A stretch of 64,000 nt of DNA from Desmodus rotundus (taxonomy: Eukaryota; Chordata; Mammalia; Chiroptera; Phyllostomidae). The notes below the pieces were generated by a model. The model was not told where the DNA came from. It saw only the letters and a program-made list of their open reading frames with translations, and ran no database searches. Shown piece by piece: positions 52,501-63,784 of this stretch (position 1 is the stretch's first letter; each line of letters starts with the position of its first letter). The stretch spans positions 166,371,220 to 166,435,219 of the forward strand of contig NC_071390.1 in NCBI RefSeq assembly GCF_022682495.2, given 5' to 3'. The translations under genes and the position numbers were made by a program.

Positions 52501-53089
52501 TCCTATAATATTAGCAGCCTATTAAGTCCCCCCATTGCATTTCACCTGAAATACTGGAACAGTCTCTGAGTTTGGATCCATGCTTTTTGCCTCGTTCCAT
52601 TTCATGGACATTTTTGGTGTTTTCTGACTTCCTAATACTTAAAAAAGTTTCCTTCTTATATTTGGGAAAATTCCAGCCTTGAAAGTTTGACTCCCTAACA
52701 TTAGAACCTAGAAAATGCAAATGTCTCACTTCTTTTACAGCTGGGGAGTAAACCAGGGACTCAGGCTCTGCCATCTGGCATGCTTCGGAGATTTTTGATT
52801 CAGCCGTAAGCAGCTTGAAAAAGGAGGGTCTGTGCAACCTTATTTTTTTCTTGGAGCTTTGACCCTGAATCTTATTTGTCAGGTCCTTCAAAAAAAAAAA
52901 AATCCATGAGCTGCTCAATATTCTTTGAAAATAGAATTTAAATACATTTCTGCTAAACCAGCCAGAGTCAGGTTTGTTATTTGCAGGGAGGAGCTCTGGG
53001 TGCTACACCTGTTTGGAATCCACGCTCTGCTCCAGGGAGATCGCACAGTGATCTGGTTCAACCCCATATGAGGACCGACCAACTCCTCA
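52501..53089. other. Unassigned interval with 135-codon antisense frame
   Basis: The minus-strand frame 52,511-52,918 is among the longest not explained by repeats. Its product is Lys/Ser-rich, has no domain I know, starts inside an A12 run on the opposite strand and has no recognisable splice context. I treat it as chance. Confidence 0.4.
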
Positions 53090-53515
53090 GCTCAGCTCAC
53101 TGAGAGCCCCCTGGAACCAGGCATCCTCCCACCTCCTCTGGTATCAGTCTCCTCCTTGTCCACTTTGACCCGGCCCTCCCAACCATCGTTTACTCCTTCA
53201 AATGTGCCGGGCTTGTGCCCACCTTCAGGACCACACACATGCTGTTGCTTCTGCCTGGTGGGTGCTCCCTTCGGACCTTCGCTTGGCTGACTTTTCGTTC
53301 ATTATTCAGAGCTCACGTGGCTCCATATAAACGACCTCTCCGCAGAGAACTCTTTCCTGACTCCACAGTCGAATGTGGCCCATAGCCAACTAAAATCTCA
53401 GGGTTTTCTCTTCCACAGAGCAGCAGTCACTATTTGATATTTTTCTTATTTGTTAACTTATGTATCGCATACCCCATACCCTCTAAAGAAGACAAACTCT
53501 GGGAGAACAGTTGTG
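53090..53515 (+). mobile_element. L2 LINE 3' end
   Basis: 'ggaccacacacatgctgttgcttctgcctggtgggtgctcccttcggaccttcgcttggctgacttttcgttcattattcagagctcacgtgg' then 'agaactctttcctgactcc' and 'agagcagcagtcactatttgatatttttcttatttgttaacttatgtatcg' is the L2 3' order. Confidence 0.85.
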
Positions 53516-53970
53516 TTTGCAAACACTTTCCCAGCCTGCCGCTTGTCTTTTTCACGTACTCAGTGGTGTCTTGTGAAGCACAAAGGTCTTCAAGTTGGAT
53601 GAAGTCCAGTGGATCAGTTTGTTCTTTTATGGATCTTATTGGTGGCCTCATATCTATAAAATCTTGGCTTAGCCCAAGCTTGTGAAGATTTTCTCCTGTT
53701 ATCTTCTAAATGTTTTATTGTTTTAGCTCTTACAATTAAGCCTATGATCAGATTTGAGTTAAATTTTATGTATTCTGTGAGGTAAGGGTCTAAATTGATC
53801 TTTTTGCCTGTGACTATCCAATTGTCCCAACACCATTTGTCACAGAGGCTGTCCTTTCTCCAGGGCATTGCCTTGGCACCTTTGTCGAAAATCAATTGAC
53901 CATAAATGTAAAAATAAATATAAGGATATGTTTCTGAACCCTCAGTTCTGTTCCATTGATCTATATGTCT
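53516..53970 (-). mobile_element. L1 ORF2 fragment, antisense
   Basis: The minus strand is open for 93 codons at 53,614-53,895 with [32 protein letters not shown] and [10 protein letters not shown], which match the C-terminal region of L1 ORF2 (consensus LIFDKGAK.., NKWCWENW..). The catalytic RT core is not included. Truncated by the next L1 piece. Confidence 0.9.
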
Positions 53971-53984
53971 ATGTAATGGTGTAC

Positions 53985-54335
53985 TTGTTTTTCATTTACT
54001 TTATTGGAGTGACATTGGTTAAAATAATTATATAGGTTTCAAGTGTACGTTTCTATGACACATCATCTATCTATATATATATTGTATGCCCACCATCCAA
54101 AGTCAAATCTTCATTCGTCATCATGTATTTGACCCCCTTTACCCTTTCCTACCCCTGAACCCCCACTTCCCTCTGGTAACCACCATACTGTTGTCCATTT
54201 CTATGATATTTTCTTTGATTTTCTTGTTTGTTTATTCATGGCTATCAGTTTTGTAGCCCACGAATAAGTGAAATCCTATAGTTCTTGACTTTTTCTGTCT
54301 GACTTATTTCACTTAGCATGATATGCTCAAAATAA
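53985..54335 (-). mobile_element. Younger bat-type L1 3' end, antisense
   Basis: 'ttactttattggagtgacattggttaaaataattatataggtttcaagtgtacgtttctatgacacatcatct' and 'ttctgtctgacttatttcacttagcatgatatgctc' are the reversed 3' UTR and ORF2 terminus of L1. It is less diverged than the flanking L1 pieces and probably inserted among them. Confidence 0.8.
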
Positions 54336-54339
54336 TGGT

Positions 54340-54560
54340 TTACTTTTCCATCATTTGTGTCTTAAATCTTTCTAGAACTTATTTTGATCCACAGTATGAG
54401 TTTAGGGTTGAAATGGAGTTTTCCTCCCTCCGAATGTCTAACGAATACCCCGGCATTCTGTATCGAATAACCCTTTTCTTCTCCATGGGTTCGTCCGTTT
54501 GTACAGGAACCTCTTCTGTGCTGCTCTGACTCATTCCAATTTTTCCCCACCCAGCACTCT
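54340..54560 (-). mobile_element. Diverged L1 ORF2 fragment, antisense
   Basis: 'acttattttgatccacagtatgagtttagggttgaaatgg' and 'cgaataccccggcattctgtatcgaataacccttttcttctccatgg' resemble the same ORF2 region as at 53,740-53,860, so this is a separate, older L1 copy. Confidence 0.5.
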
Positions 54561-54594
54561 AGAAGCCCCTAATTCTCTATTCTGTTCAACCAAA

Positions 54595-54690
54595 TGACAA
54601 AAACAGTCCCTGCCTCAAAAGAGCTTAGGTTGGCAAATAGGAAGAGGACATTGACACGTTAGGATAATAAACACAGAAGAGATATTTGCA
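54595..54690 (-). mobile_element. L2 LINE tail, antisense
   Basis: 'aacagtccctgcctcaaaagagcttaggttggcaaataggaagaggacattgac' is the reversed L2 tail. Confidence 0.65.
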
Positions 54691-55894
54691 TTGGGCCTCG
54701 GAAAGGGCTCTGTGCATTTGTGGAACTAACTGAAATGAAGGGCTTCTCAGGGGAGTTTCATGTTTACTTTGGGTGGGGCTGCGGACGCTTAATCTGAAAG
54801 TCACCCAGCCCCTGCTCAGATTGTTCCTACCTATTTGTCTGACACTATTTTAACCTTCTGGTGGAGGCTGTGGGGGTTTTAAGCATCAAATGACTATGAA
54901 ATTCCGCGGGAAGGCTCCACCCTCTCCGACAGAGTTTAAAAGCTCAACATTTTTTTCAGTGACTACACTCAAAACTTACTTGGGTGCAGCTTTATGATAG
55001 GTGACCCCATTAAGTTTCTTATGGCCTGGAGAGGCTGTGAAACACCGTTGAAACCAAGAGGATGAAATGAAACTCAGAAAAACGTAAACTACTTCATTTT
55101 GTCTCAAAAAAGCCAGTGTTAAGAAGGCTTAATGGAAAAGAACTAAATTTGAGTTGCCTGAAAATGCAGTGCGGTTGGATTGACTTAGTCCCATTCTGTT
55201 TGCAAGGGACAGTGACATGCATTAGGTAAGGACACACTGAGAAGAGTTAAGGAATCAGGGAACCAATTTCAACGGCTCCCTAGCCAGGCTTCCTCAGTCT
55301 GGTCGCCCAGGCCACACAGTGGGCATGCATCTTACTTGGGGCTAGGTCAAAGTCACCACCACCTTCACTGCAGCCACCAGCACCACCAACCAAACCAAAC
55401 ATTACTTATTTTAAAATACCCCAAACTTGTCCATATTTCCTAAGTCATCAGGAACTGGGCTTTCTGAGCTTTTGGTAACTCAGCCTAAAAATTAATTTCT
55501 TTTTACATGTTAGCTGTTGCTATCCCTTTCCTGAGGGATACTTGAAAAGGTAAGGTGGTTAGGAATAAATGAGAGATTTTTTTTCTCCTCCTCTCATTCT
55601 CTTTCCCTCTATAAAGAAACTAGAGCAAATAAATCATTGGCAATTTTGTTAAATCTTGAGTTGCATTTTGCAACTTGTTTATACCTATCATGAAAGTAAA
55701 TTTATGAAAAATTTAAACTGCAAGAAAACTTTATAGATGCCTTCTAAACTAAAAATTGTTTTTTAAAATTTTATACATACTGTTTTATAACCTTTTGAAA
55801 CTTAATGCCTAATAAAAGTTTATTCTCCCATTAACGATTTTTCTACAGTAGTAGCTTTTGAACCTTTTTAGAAGTGAACTATTTTTTTAAATTT
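54691..55894. other. Repeat-free 1.2-kb interval
   Basis: No interspersed repeat, exon or RNA is recognised over 1.2 kb, unusual in so repeat-rich a window. A small CCA-rich patch lies at about 55,357-55,400. Conserved non-coding function is possible but unproven. Confidence 0.4.
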
Positions 55895-56122
55895 GAAATC
55901 TTAGTGGTTATCTATTGCTGTGTAACCAATCACATTAGACTAAGTAGCTTACAAAAATTACAGTGGTTTATTCATTCACGAGTTGGCAGTTTCTTCAGGC
56001 TCAGCAAAGAAAAGTTCACCTCTGCTCCACGTGGTGTCGGACATGGTGGCTCAGCTGAGGCTATAGGAGCCCCTTCCATGATGGTGTTACTTACGTGGGG
56101 CACAAGTCACATAGGACCCTGA
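55895..56122 (-). mobile_element. Old MaLR-type LTR, antisense
   Basis: 'ttagtggttatctattgctgtgtaaccaatcacattagactaagtagcttacaaaaattacagtggtttattcattcacgagttggcagtttcttcaggctcagc' is the reversed start of an MLT1-like LTR, as at 43.2 kb; the far end is lost. Confidence 0.75.
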
Positions 56123-56124
56123 AA

Positions 56125-56350
56125 TTCATTCATTGGAAGGACATTGGCTTTCACCCTTTGTGAGATGGGAAGCCACCGGAGGGCTCTGAGCGCACGTGTA
56201 ACTTACGTGCTCACAAGATTTCCCTGGCTGCTGTGCTAGGAATAAAGTAAAAGACGGTAGGCTGTCCCACTGGGAGCAGGGCACCTGTTGGGAAGCGACT
56301 GCCATGACCTAGGTGAGAGGTATGGTGGCAGTCAGAGGAGATGATAAGAT
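56125..56350 (-). mobile_element. L2 LINE, antisense
   Basis: 'ggaaggacattggctttcaccctttgtgagatgggaagccaccggagggctctgagcgcacgtgtaac' and 'gatttccctggctgctgtgctagg..gcgactgccatgacctaggtgagaggtatggtggc' mirror reversed L2 ('ggacattggcttttactctgagtgagatgggaagcc'). Confidence 0.8.
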
Positions 56351-57569
56351 GGATTATGTTTGGACTAATATTCGCCTATGCTTTCTTCTGCTTATTTTAC
56401 GGCATTATGAGGGCACAGGAAGTGAGTTTTGCTGAAGGTTTGAGTAGTTATCAACTATACTAATATTCCTGGAGCATCGATTCTTCATCTCGGGCTTTCA
56501 CAGCGCAGGGAAACCACTGGGTGCTCAGCAGTATTGATCTGAACAGTTAACTTAGCTCAGGTAAGATCTGAGTACCTGCTAATAAAGATCCTGGTCCTGA
56601 CCTCTGATCGGGGTGCAACACAAATGAACACTTGGCAAATTAGCACCCTTCGTCATAACGCCAGCTCTTCCCCAGCCAGGAGCCTCCCACCCCGGGCTAG
56701 AGTGTACGCCTGCAATGGACAGAAGCTACACCTTCCTGAGTCCTTCCCCTCATAGCTGCCCAGTGAGTTGCATCCTATCAGCCTCCACGCTGGCTGGAGT
56801 GATGTGGAGTGAGAGTCCTAAGAATAGATCCAATTCTTGGAGGCCTCAGAGCCTGGCATATATCCTCCGGGGCTGCACTTGGCTCCTTTCTCTTCTCTTC
56901 TCCCCCTTGGGGGAGCCCCAGTGTTCTGCAGCTGTTGCATCAGCCTGCTGCCCTGGCTGCCCAAGGAACAGAACAAAAGCTGCGACTTGGTGACTATTCA
57001 CATCTGTACTTCCCAAAAGCAAACAGAACAGATGCCCTTAGCAACGGGGCTCCCCAGCTCAGGGCAGGGGAAATGTGCCCTGAAGGGGGAAGTTTCCCTT
57101 CTAAGAGCTGACAGAGCCACTTAACGATGGCAAGAAACAACATGAAACAGAACATTAAACTTTGATGAACTGCAAAGCCTGGGAGGCTTAAGCTGCAAGT
57201 CAACAGAGATGTTCTAATCTGTATAAACACTCGGCATGCAAACTCCAGCACAGCTCTGGGCCTTATTTGGGTGGTGTTTTCCTCAGGAGAGGGGACCAGG
57301 AAGGCAGAAAGAGATGCTGTGGTTTTCGTATGAACTCGGTGATAGAGAGCGCTTCTTAGGAACTCGGCCTTGCCCAGTTCCTGTCCTCAGACCTGTGCTG
57401 CCACCTGGCCTTCTGGGTCCTTCCCCCCACTCTCAGGACGGGGTCACTCAGTCATTGAGTGCCCTGCTTGCTCCTGGTCTGCCTCACCTTCTCTCTTCTG
57501 AAGGCTCTCGGCCCCGAGCCCAGGGCAGAGTGAGAGAGACCAGAGTTAGTGTAAGAACATTCCCTTGTT
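56351..57569. other. Unassigned GC-richer region
   Basis: Three overlapping sense frames at 56,715-57,124 (92-100 codons) and one of 112 codons at 57,236-57,574 lack domains, and their phases conflict. No repeat recognised. Confidence 0.4.
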
Positions 57570-57785
57570 CATAACAGTTCTGAGAGCAAATTGAATATCT
57601 GCTGAGGGCCAGACACACGCTTCTAGGCCTGATCCTTTCATTTGATCCTCCCAGCCAGCCCATGAGATAGGTAGGATTTTAGGCCTCATTTTACAGACAA
57701 GAAGAGGGGGACCCAAGGCAGAAAGTCAGTTTCCCTGGGTCACACAGGTAGTTGGTGGCAGAGCCAGGAGTCTCACTCCCACACG
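57570..57785 (-). mobile_element. MIR SINE, antisense
   Basis: 'tgaatatctgctgagggccagacacacgcttctaggcctgatcctttcatttgatcctcccagccagcccatgagataggtagg' and 'gtcacacaggtagttggtggcagagccaggagtctc' are reversed MIR in near full length. Confidence 0.9.
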
Positions 57786-58019
57786 TGGACGCCCCACCAT
57801 CATGCTACAACTGCCCCGACGCCATTTTTTGGAGTGGAACGAGGAGAAAAACTGCTTAGAGACTTTAAGGAAAAAGAAGAAGGCAGGGCTTCCTCCCCCA
57901 ACCCCCCACCCCGGCATTATGGTTCTTTTCTGCCATCCTCAAATATTGCAAACACTTGTTCGTCCTGCAGAGCAGCACCTCCATTTGCGTTTGAACATCC
58001 GCTTCTCCATTGGACTGCA

Positions 58020-58430
58020 TTTCCGGCTCCAGGGGTGACACGTGACCCAGGGCTCACTAATCGGAAAACGTGGATGAGTATTGCACAGCCAAGTCACGCC
58101 AATCAGACAATGAGAGTTGAAGGAGGGCTTTTGTTTGAGCCTGAAGGGAAGTAGTCTTCCCCTCTCTTCTCAGTACATTGGTAGCCAGGGAGGACGGGCC
58201 ATTGGCAGCCGTTTTGCGACCATGAGCAGGAAACCCGTTGAAGAATGGAGTTAACCCACGAAGTAGAGCCAGGCTGAGAGAGTGGCACCGGAGCCTGACC
58301 TCATCCTTCGAGCATCTGAACCAAGCCGTGTGCTCTTCAGTTATGTGCACTCGTAAAATCTCATTGTTGTGATGTCACTTGGGGCAGATTTACTGTTACT
58401 TGTAACCAAAAGAATTCTAATGGCTACATT
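58020..58430 (+). mobile_element. Old LTR, sense
   Basis: 'tggatgagtattgcacagccaagtcacgccaatcagacaatgagag' and the end 'cttcagttatgtgcactcgtaaaatctcattgttgtgatgtcacttggggcagatttactgttacttgtaaccaaaagaattctaatggctac' fit a sense MaLR-type LTR (..ttaagcca.tttgagttgggtttctgttacttgcaaccgaaagagtcctgac). Confidence 0.6.
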
Positions 58431-58510
58431 AAGCCTTCAGTAAATGTGTGCTTTGTGCCACAGTCTGGTCTGTAACTGAGCAATTAAGGCCCTTGTGTCT
58501 GCACGGGGAC
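58431..58510 (-). mobile_element. L2 LINE tail, antisense
   Basis: 'gtgctttgtgccacagtctggtctgtaactgagcaattaaggcccttgtgtctgcacggggac' resembles the reversed L2 tail. Confidence 0.4.
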
Positions 58511-58574
58511 TCAGGAGCCTGGGGAGAGCTGCAGTAGTGAGGGGCAGGGGGTAGGGGTTGGGCCAGGGCAACAT

Positions 58575-58805
58575 TAGCAAACACTCGTGTGGTCTTTACC
58601 AAGTACGTTGCAGATGTTGCGGCTGATCTGAGAGAGATAAACCAAGTGACTCACGCTGTAATTTTTTTCACTGCAACCTCTGCAGGGTTAAGTGCTTTTA
58701 TCCATATTAGCTAATTTAAGTTACCGTTTTCTCCACTTTTGTGAAAGACGGGAACTGAAGGCACATAGTGGTTGGAGAACGTACCCAAGATCACACACCT
58801 CCAAA
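58575..58805 (-). mobile_element. MIR SINE, antisense
   Basis: 'gttaagtgcttttatccatattagctaatttaagttaccgttttctccacttttgtgaaagacgggaactgaaggcacatagtggttggagaacgtacccaagatcacac' is the reversed MIR. Confidence 0.75.
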
Positions 58806-58922
58806 ACTGGGGGCGTAGTGGTGCTGGGCTCCCAGCAGCCACCGGCTCTGGGCTTCCTGCCCCACCGCTGTCACGTCCTCCAGCAGGGAGCACAGGCGCC
58901 CAGGGGTCATAGGCAGCGTGGA

Positions 58923-59078
58923 TGTGGGAGAGAAACACCAATTGGATGCCGTGTGTTCGCGCCCCGACTGGAAGCTGAACCTGTGACTAAGACCTGTGCC
59001 CTGGTGGGAAATCAACCCAGTGACCTTTCCCTTTATGGGATGATGATGCCCAACCCAATGAGTCTCACAGGTCAGGTC
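58923..59078 (-). mobile_element. Ves SINE, antisense, diverged copy
   Basis: Minus strand: head 'gacctgacctgtgagactcattgggttgggcatcatcatccc', middle 'ggtcactgggttgatttcccaccagggcacaggtcttagtcac', end 'ggcatccaattggtgtttctctccc'. It shows more mismatches than the other two copies and no clear target duplication, so it is the oldest of the three. Confidence 0.85.
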
Positions 59079-59631
59079 CACAGAGTCATTATTTTAAGAA
59101 AATTGTTGTATTTAACTTTTTAAAATGAAATACAGAAATATGAGTGAAAATTCAAGGGAATTGGTTAAGAAAACTCTGAGCCACTCAAGTAGAGACAAAG
59201 ATGGTCACACCTGCAGTTTTCTCTCAGACTCCTTGATCGGTCTGTGGCACTGAGAGGAACAAAACAGGGGGCCGCAGACAGGCGCCCCCTTGGCTGACTG
59301 TGCCACCCCACCACTCTCCAGGCTCTTTTGTCTCTGTCCCTGCCTCCTGTCTCCAGGCGCCGTGGCGGCAGCCTGCTGAGTGCTACCTAGTAAGGCCTGC
59401 CTACCCCGTCAGAGGGAGCCTCCTCCACAGCTGCAGGGGAGGCCTCCGCCCAGTCCCGGGGGGGACCAGCCTCACTGCCTCCCATCCTGCGTCTCCAGCC
59501 AGTGTTGATGGACTAGAGAGGGGCAAGCATTGGGCTCCTGCTTTGCTCACAGATCCTTCCCCATGCCAGCCTCCCCACTGAATCCCAGGCCTCTATCTCC
59601 CCAGTAACCCCCAACTGCCTTGTGTTGAGTT
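59079..59631. other. Unassigned GC-rich interval
   Basis: A 93-codon frame (59,300-59,581) is Pro/Ser-rich with no known motif; no repeat recognised. Confidence 0.4.
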
Positions 59632-59775
59632 TAGCTGTGGGTGGGGCACTGTCCTAAGCACTTAGCATGCATTTATTCATTAAAACAATCTTATAAGGGA
59701 GGAATTGTTATTCCCATTTTCCAGATGAGAAATTTAATCTCTAAGAGATTCTTTGAAGGCTCATCACTGGTGTGT
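59632..59775 (-). mobile_element. MIR SINE, antisense
   Basis: 'ggggcactgtcctaagcacttagcatgcatttattcattaaaacaatcttataagggaggaattgttattcccattttccagatgagaaatttaat' is reversed MIR. Confidence 0.85.
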
Positions 59776-60699
59776 GTTGGACCCGGAGACTTGGGGTTGG
59801 CGGTCTACCCCATGTGGACGTGCCCCTTGGGGAGTGACTACCTCTTTGACTCCCTGCTGCTGTGATGTGTTCCCTTCTCTTGGAACCTCAGATGCTGGCA
59901 GTAGCCCGAGTTGACCCTGAGCTTGCCTAGCCATTGGGACATCCTGGCTTATTGATTATTATTCTGTCATCCCTCAGGCCCACCTCCCTCCCCCATCTTG
60001 GGTTCAGAACAATCTCAGGTGGTCCTAGTTACCTACAACTTCTTGCCTGGCACTTCAAGGGACCACTCAGCCTCACTCTTTGTCTCAATCCTGCTACCAG
60101 CAGAGACTGTGCTGTGCACTTGGTTTCTCCTTCTGGCGCTCTCAGGTTAGTGGACTTGGCCCTTGGGCTTCATGTCATCTTGTCCTTTGGGGTAATATTA
60201 GAGCATAGAGGGACAGGAACAAGCAGGACTCTTTATAGGCTGCCCTTCTAGGTCTGTGAAATGGCTCGTGGTGCTCTGCACAGCTCACTAACATGAGGTG
60301 GCCTCTGCCCCCAGCCCTGGAACTTACCCTGAACACGATGGCTTGTTCCTCTGGAAAGACTCAGGATTCCAGAGCAGTGATATTTACTTGGCTGTGTTCG
60401 GTGGGGATTAGGACTCCAGGCCAACCCTTGATTATCTGTGGGAGAAAAGCGAAGATGGAGCACTGACATTTCCAAACAACCCTGGAACTTACTCTGGCCA
60501 ACAGCTCCAAGTGTCTCCTGCTGGACCTCTTTCCAGGGAAGCTACCAAGAAGTCCAATCTATGAACTTGGCTTTTAAATTCTCTCTGCTTTTCTTCCCTC
60601 CTCTTCTTTTTATTTTATTATTATTATTTTTTATTTGTGAGAGAGAGTCCCTCCAGCATTGGACAAGGAAATAGAGGAGCAGCAAGAAGACTGATGGAG
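59776..60699. other. Unassigned region
   Basis: A TTA/TTTTA-rich patch at 60,608-60,645 followed by 'gtgagagagagtcc' could be the tail of a lost Ves or other retroposon. The 105-codon frame at 59,934-60,251 has no domain. Confidence 0.35.
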
Positions 60700-61250
60700 C
60701 ACAGTGCTCTGTTGTAAATAACAGAAAACCCAACTCAAATTTAAATAGTGAAAGCCATTTATTTACTTACACAAATAACTAAAAAGTCTGGTGTTGGAAT
60801 GGCATCAGTTAAGGTTTGCTCCAGCAACTCACTGAGGCCCTCAGGGCTTTGTTTCTCTCCTTCTACCTCCCACAGTGTGCACCTCACCCTGAGGTTTCGC
60901 ATGGCGGTCCCCTGACAGTTTCAGACTCTCGCTTCATGCTAGCACATAGCTATGACATGTCAGACCCACACTTGCTGAGGGAAGATATCATGTCTTCTGG
61001 TAGCTCCTACACATGTTCAAGGACTATGACCCCCTCACAGGCTCAGATTGAGTTACATGCTTTTCCTTAAACCAATCATTGTGTCCAGTCAGAGGGTTTA
61101 TTCTTATTGACTTAAGCTAGTTGAGCCCATCCCAGGAGGTGGGGTAGGGTCAATCTTATCCAACACACATGGACTGAATGCCCCAAAGGGAAATCAGGCT
61201 ACTATTGGGAGGAGGAGGGAGACTGGATGCTGGGAAGACAACAGGTCAAT
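60700..61250 (-). mobile_element. Old interspersed repeat, family not named
   Basis: 'aaataacagaaaacccaactcaaatttaaatagtgaaagccatttatttacttacacaaataactaaaaagtctggtg' and, later, 'cttttccttaaaccaatcattgtgtccagtcagagg' and 'aagacaacaggtcaatgtccatcata' look to me like a mammal-wide antisense repeat that starts and ends this way. I cannot assign its class; a repeat-library search would. Confidence 0.4.
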
Positions 61251-61429
61251 GTCCATCATAGTTGGATGATCCATGGTCCATGCTGATGCACCCAGGTGGT
61301 GATAGTTATACTTGACAATAAAATGGGGTACACAGTTTCCAAAGCCCCAAAGCCCTTCTCCCTCTTTTCCTTTATTAGGTCCTCAGGAGAATCTATGTGT
61401 CAACTACAATGGGCATTCATGATTTTCTG

Positions 61430-61530
61430 TTTCACAAATAAAGCAAGGAGGCTTGGAGAGGCACAGAGACTTGCTCAAGGGCACCAGCCACCCCTGGAAG
61501 GACCTGAACCCGAACCCATGCTCTTTCTTT
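61430..61530 (-). mobile_element. MIR SINE, antisense, partial
   Basis: 'aataaagcaaggaggcttggagaggcacagagacttgctcaagggcaccagccacccctggaaggacctgaacccgaaccc' is the reversed MIR core. Confidence 0.7.
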
Positions 61531-61717
61531 CCAATGGGAAGCTAGCAGCTGGCAGAATGAGGTGAGTTCACTGAACAGTGTCATCAGCTGCATTCTTGGA
61601 GATGGATCTGCTTAGAGCAAAGAAAGGTTCAGGCTCTACTACGTGTTAGTTGAGACATAAAATCACTAGAGGGAAGGGGGTAGGACTAATGGAGAGCCTA
61701 AAATGGAGAGGGTGCAT

Positions 61718-62198
61718 ATTAGGAATCAAGGTTCTCCTGAGAAACAGACCAATAGGAGATTGAATAATTGATTTTAGGAATTGGCTCAACATGGTTATGG
61801 AGTCTAAGAAGCCACCTGCAGGCTGGCGAAGCAGAAAACGCCAGAGGTATAATTCAATCTGACTCTGAAGGCCTGAGAAGTGGGGGCTGATGGTGCAAGC
61901 CCTGGTCTGAGTCCCAAAGCCCAAGAACCAGGAGCTCCAAAGTCCGAGGACAGGAGAAGGTGCATATCTGCTCCAGTAGAGAGACAGTATTTGCTCTTCT
62001 TCTGCTTTTTTGTCCTATTTGGACCCTTAAGGATAGGAATACGCTCAACCCCAATTGATGAAGTTGTTCTTTCTGATTCAGATTCACATGCTAATTTTTT
62101 CCAGAAACACCTTCACAGACATCCCCAGGTATAATGTTTTACCAGCCATCTCTCTTCCCTTAGCCCAGTCAAGCTGATACTTAGGGATGAACCATCAC
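61718..62198 (-). mobile_element. Old LTR, antisense
   Basis: It begins 'ggaatcaaggttctcctgagaaacagaccaataggagattgaataattgattttaggaattggctcaac' and ends 'cttcacagacatccccaggtataatgttttaccagcc..cccagtcaagctgatacttagggatgaaccatcac'. This is the reverse complement of a mammal-wide LTR that starts 'gtcaacttggct' and ends '..ggttctgtttctctggagaaccc'. The subfamily is not assigned. Confidence 0.6.
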
Positions 62199-62574
62199 GG
62201 GGTGTCAGGAGACATGAACTAATGTCACAGGGACAAAATCTACCCCAATTTCCTTCTGCTGCAGAAGCTAAAGCTAGGATGGGAAAAGATCCAGGGCCTT
62301 GTGAAAAGAGAGAGACTGTAGGGACAATCCCAAAGCCTGTGACTTCTCTGGCCGGTGTCCTACCCAGTCCCACAGACACTCTCTTCTCTCCTACCTGCTT
62401 CTCCAACTGTTCTTGTGGGGAACCCCTGGCTTGGTAACCTAAGAGTGAGGCCACTGAAGGCAGGGGATCTCTCTTCCACTTTTCTTATCTCACATCTGTC
62501 AGCCTTCTGCTGGACAGACAGGCTCCGTTTTTTCAGCAGTTTGTCCAGTTCTAGAAGTGATTCTAAATTAGTTG
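62199..62574. other. No feature recognised
   Basis: Spacer between the antisense LTR and the antisense HAL1; part may be HAL1 3' UTR. Confidence 0.35.
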
Positions 62575-63083
62575 TCCTAATCTTTACCCTTTCCCCCTGG
62601 TATCCCTCTTCCCTCCAGCAATTCTCCCCTTTAGTTCACATCCATGGGTTGTGCGTGCACGTTCTTTGGCTTCTCCATTTCCTAGGTTATTCTTAACTTC
62701 CCCGTGTCTACTTTGTTCCTACAAAATATGCTGCTTAATCCTTCTTAATTTCCCCATTTTCCCCCTTCCCCCACCCCACTGATAACCCTCCAAATGATCT
62801 CCATATCTATGATTCTGTTCTTGTTCTGGTTGTTTGCTTAGTTAGTTTGTTTGTATGTTTTAGATTCAGTTGTTGATAGTTGTGAATTTCTTGCCTTTTT
62901 TACGTTCATGGTTTTGATCTTCTTCTTTTTCTTCAATAAGTTCCTTTAACGTTTCATGTAATAATGACTTGGTGGTGATGAACTTCTTTAGCTTTACCTT
63001 GTCTGGGAAGTGCTTTATCTGCCCTTCCATTCTAAATTATAGCTTTGCTGGATAGTGTCATCTAGGTTGTAGATCCTTGCTTT

Positions 63084-63713
63084 TCATCCCTTTGAATACT
63101 TCTTGCCAGTCCCTTCCTGCCTGCAAAGTTTCTTTTGAGAAATCCACTGATATAGTCTTATGGAAACTCCTTTGTAAGTAACTCTCTGTTTTTCTCTTGC
63201 TGCTTTTAAGATTCTCTCTTTATCTTTAACCGTTGGCATTTTAATTATGATGTGTCTTGGTGTGGTCTTCATGGGGTCCAACTTGTTTGGAACTTCTGTG
63301 CTTCCTGGACTTGTATGTCGATTTCCTTCACCAAATTAAGGAAGTTTTCTTTCATTATTTTTTTCAAATAGGTTTTCAATTTCTTGCTCTTCCTCTTCTC
63401 CTTCTGGCATCCCTATGCTTTCAATGCTGGCACATTTGGAGATGTCCCAGAGGTTCCTAAGCCTCTCCTCATTTTTTTGAATTCTGTTCTTGTTTCTGTT
63501 CTGGTTGAATGTTTGTCTCTTCCTTATGTTCCAAATCATTGGTTTAGTCCCCGCTTCCTTCCCTTCTCTGTTGGTTTCCTGTGGATTATTCTTTATTTCA
63601 CTTAGCATGACCTTCATTTCTTCCTTTATTTTTTTGCCATGCTCAAGGAGTTCTCTGAGCATCCTGATAGCCAGTGTCTTGAACTCTGCATCTGATAGGT
63701 TGGCTATCTCCAT
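63084..63713 (-). pseudogene. L1/HAL1 ORF1p relic
   Basis: The most gene-like stretch in the window. The upper part (63,336-63,713) keeps 125 codons from a Met, and the lower part (63,084-63,281) 65 codons in another phase. Together they cover the acidic middle (PEGEEEEQEIENLFEKN) and the conserved TPRHIII..RILKAAREK block of L1 ORF1p. The family product is a trimeric RNA-binding protein of about 300-340 residues. At least one frameshift separates the parts, so no full protein can be made. It belongs to the HAL1 element, not to a host gene. Confidence 0.85.
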
Positions 63714-63761
63714 TTAGCTTACTTCTTTTTCTAGGGTTTTGTTCTGTTCTTTCATTTGCAC

Positions 63762-63784
63762 CATATATATATTTATATATATTC
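63762..63784. repeat. (TA)n-rich short tract
   Basis: 'atatatatatttatatatattc' within the 5' leader of the HAL1. Confidence 0.7.

Noticed and set aside
52511..52918. 135-codon minus-strand frame
   Set aside because: Not explained by a repeat, but it starts next to an A/T run, is low in complexity (Lys/Ser), and has no recognisable domain or splice signals.
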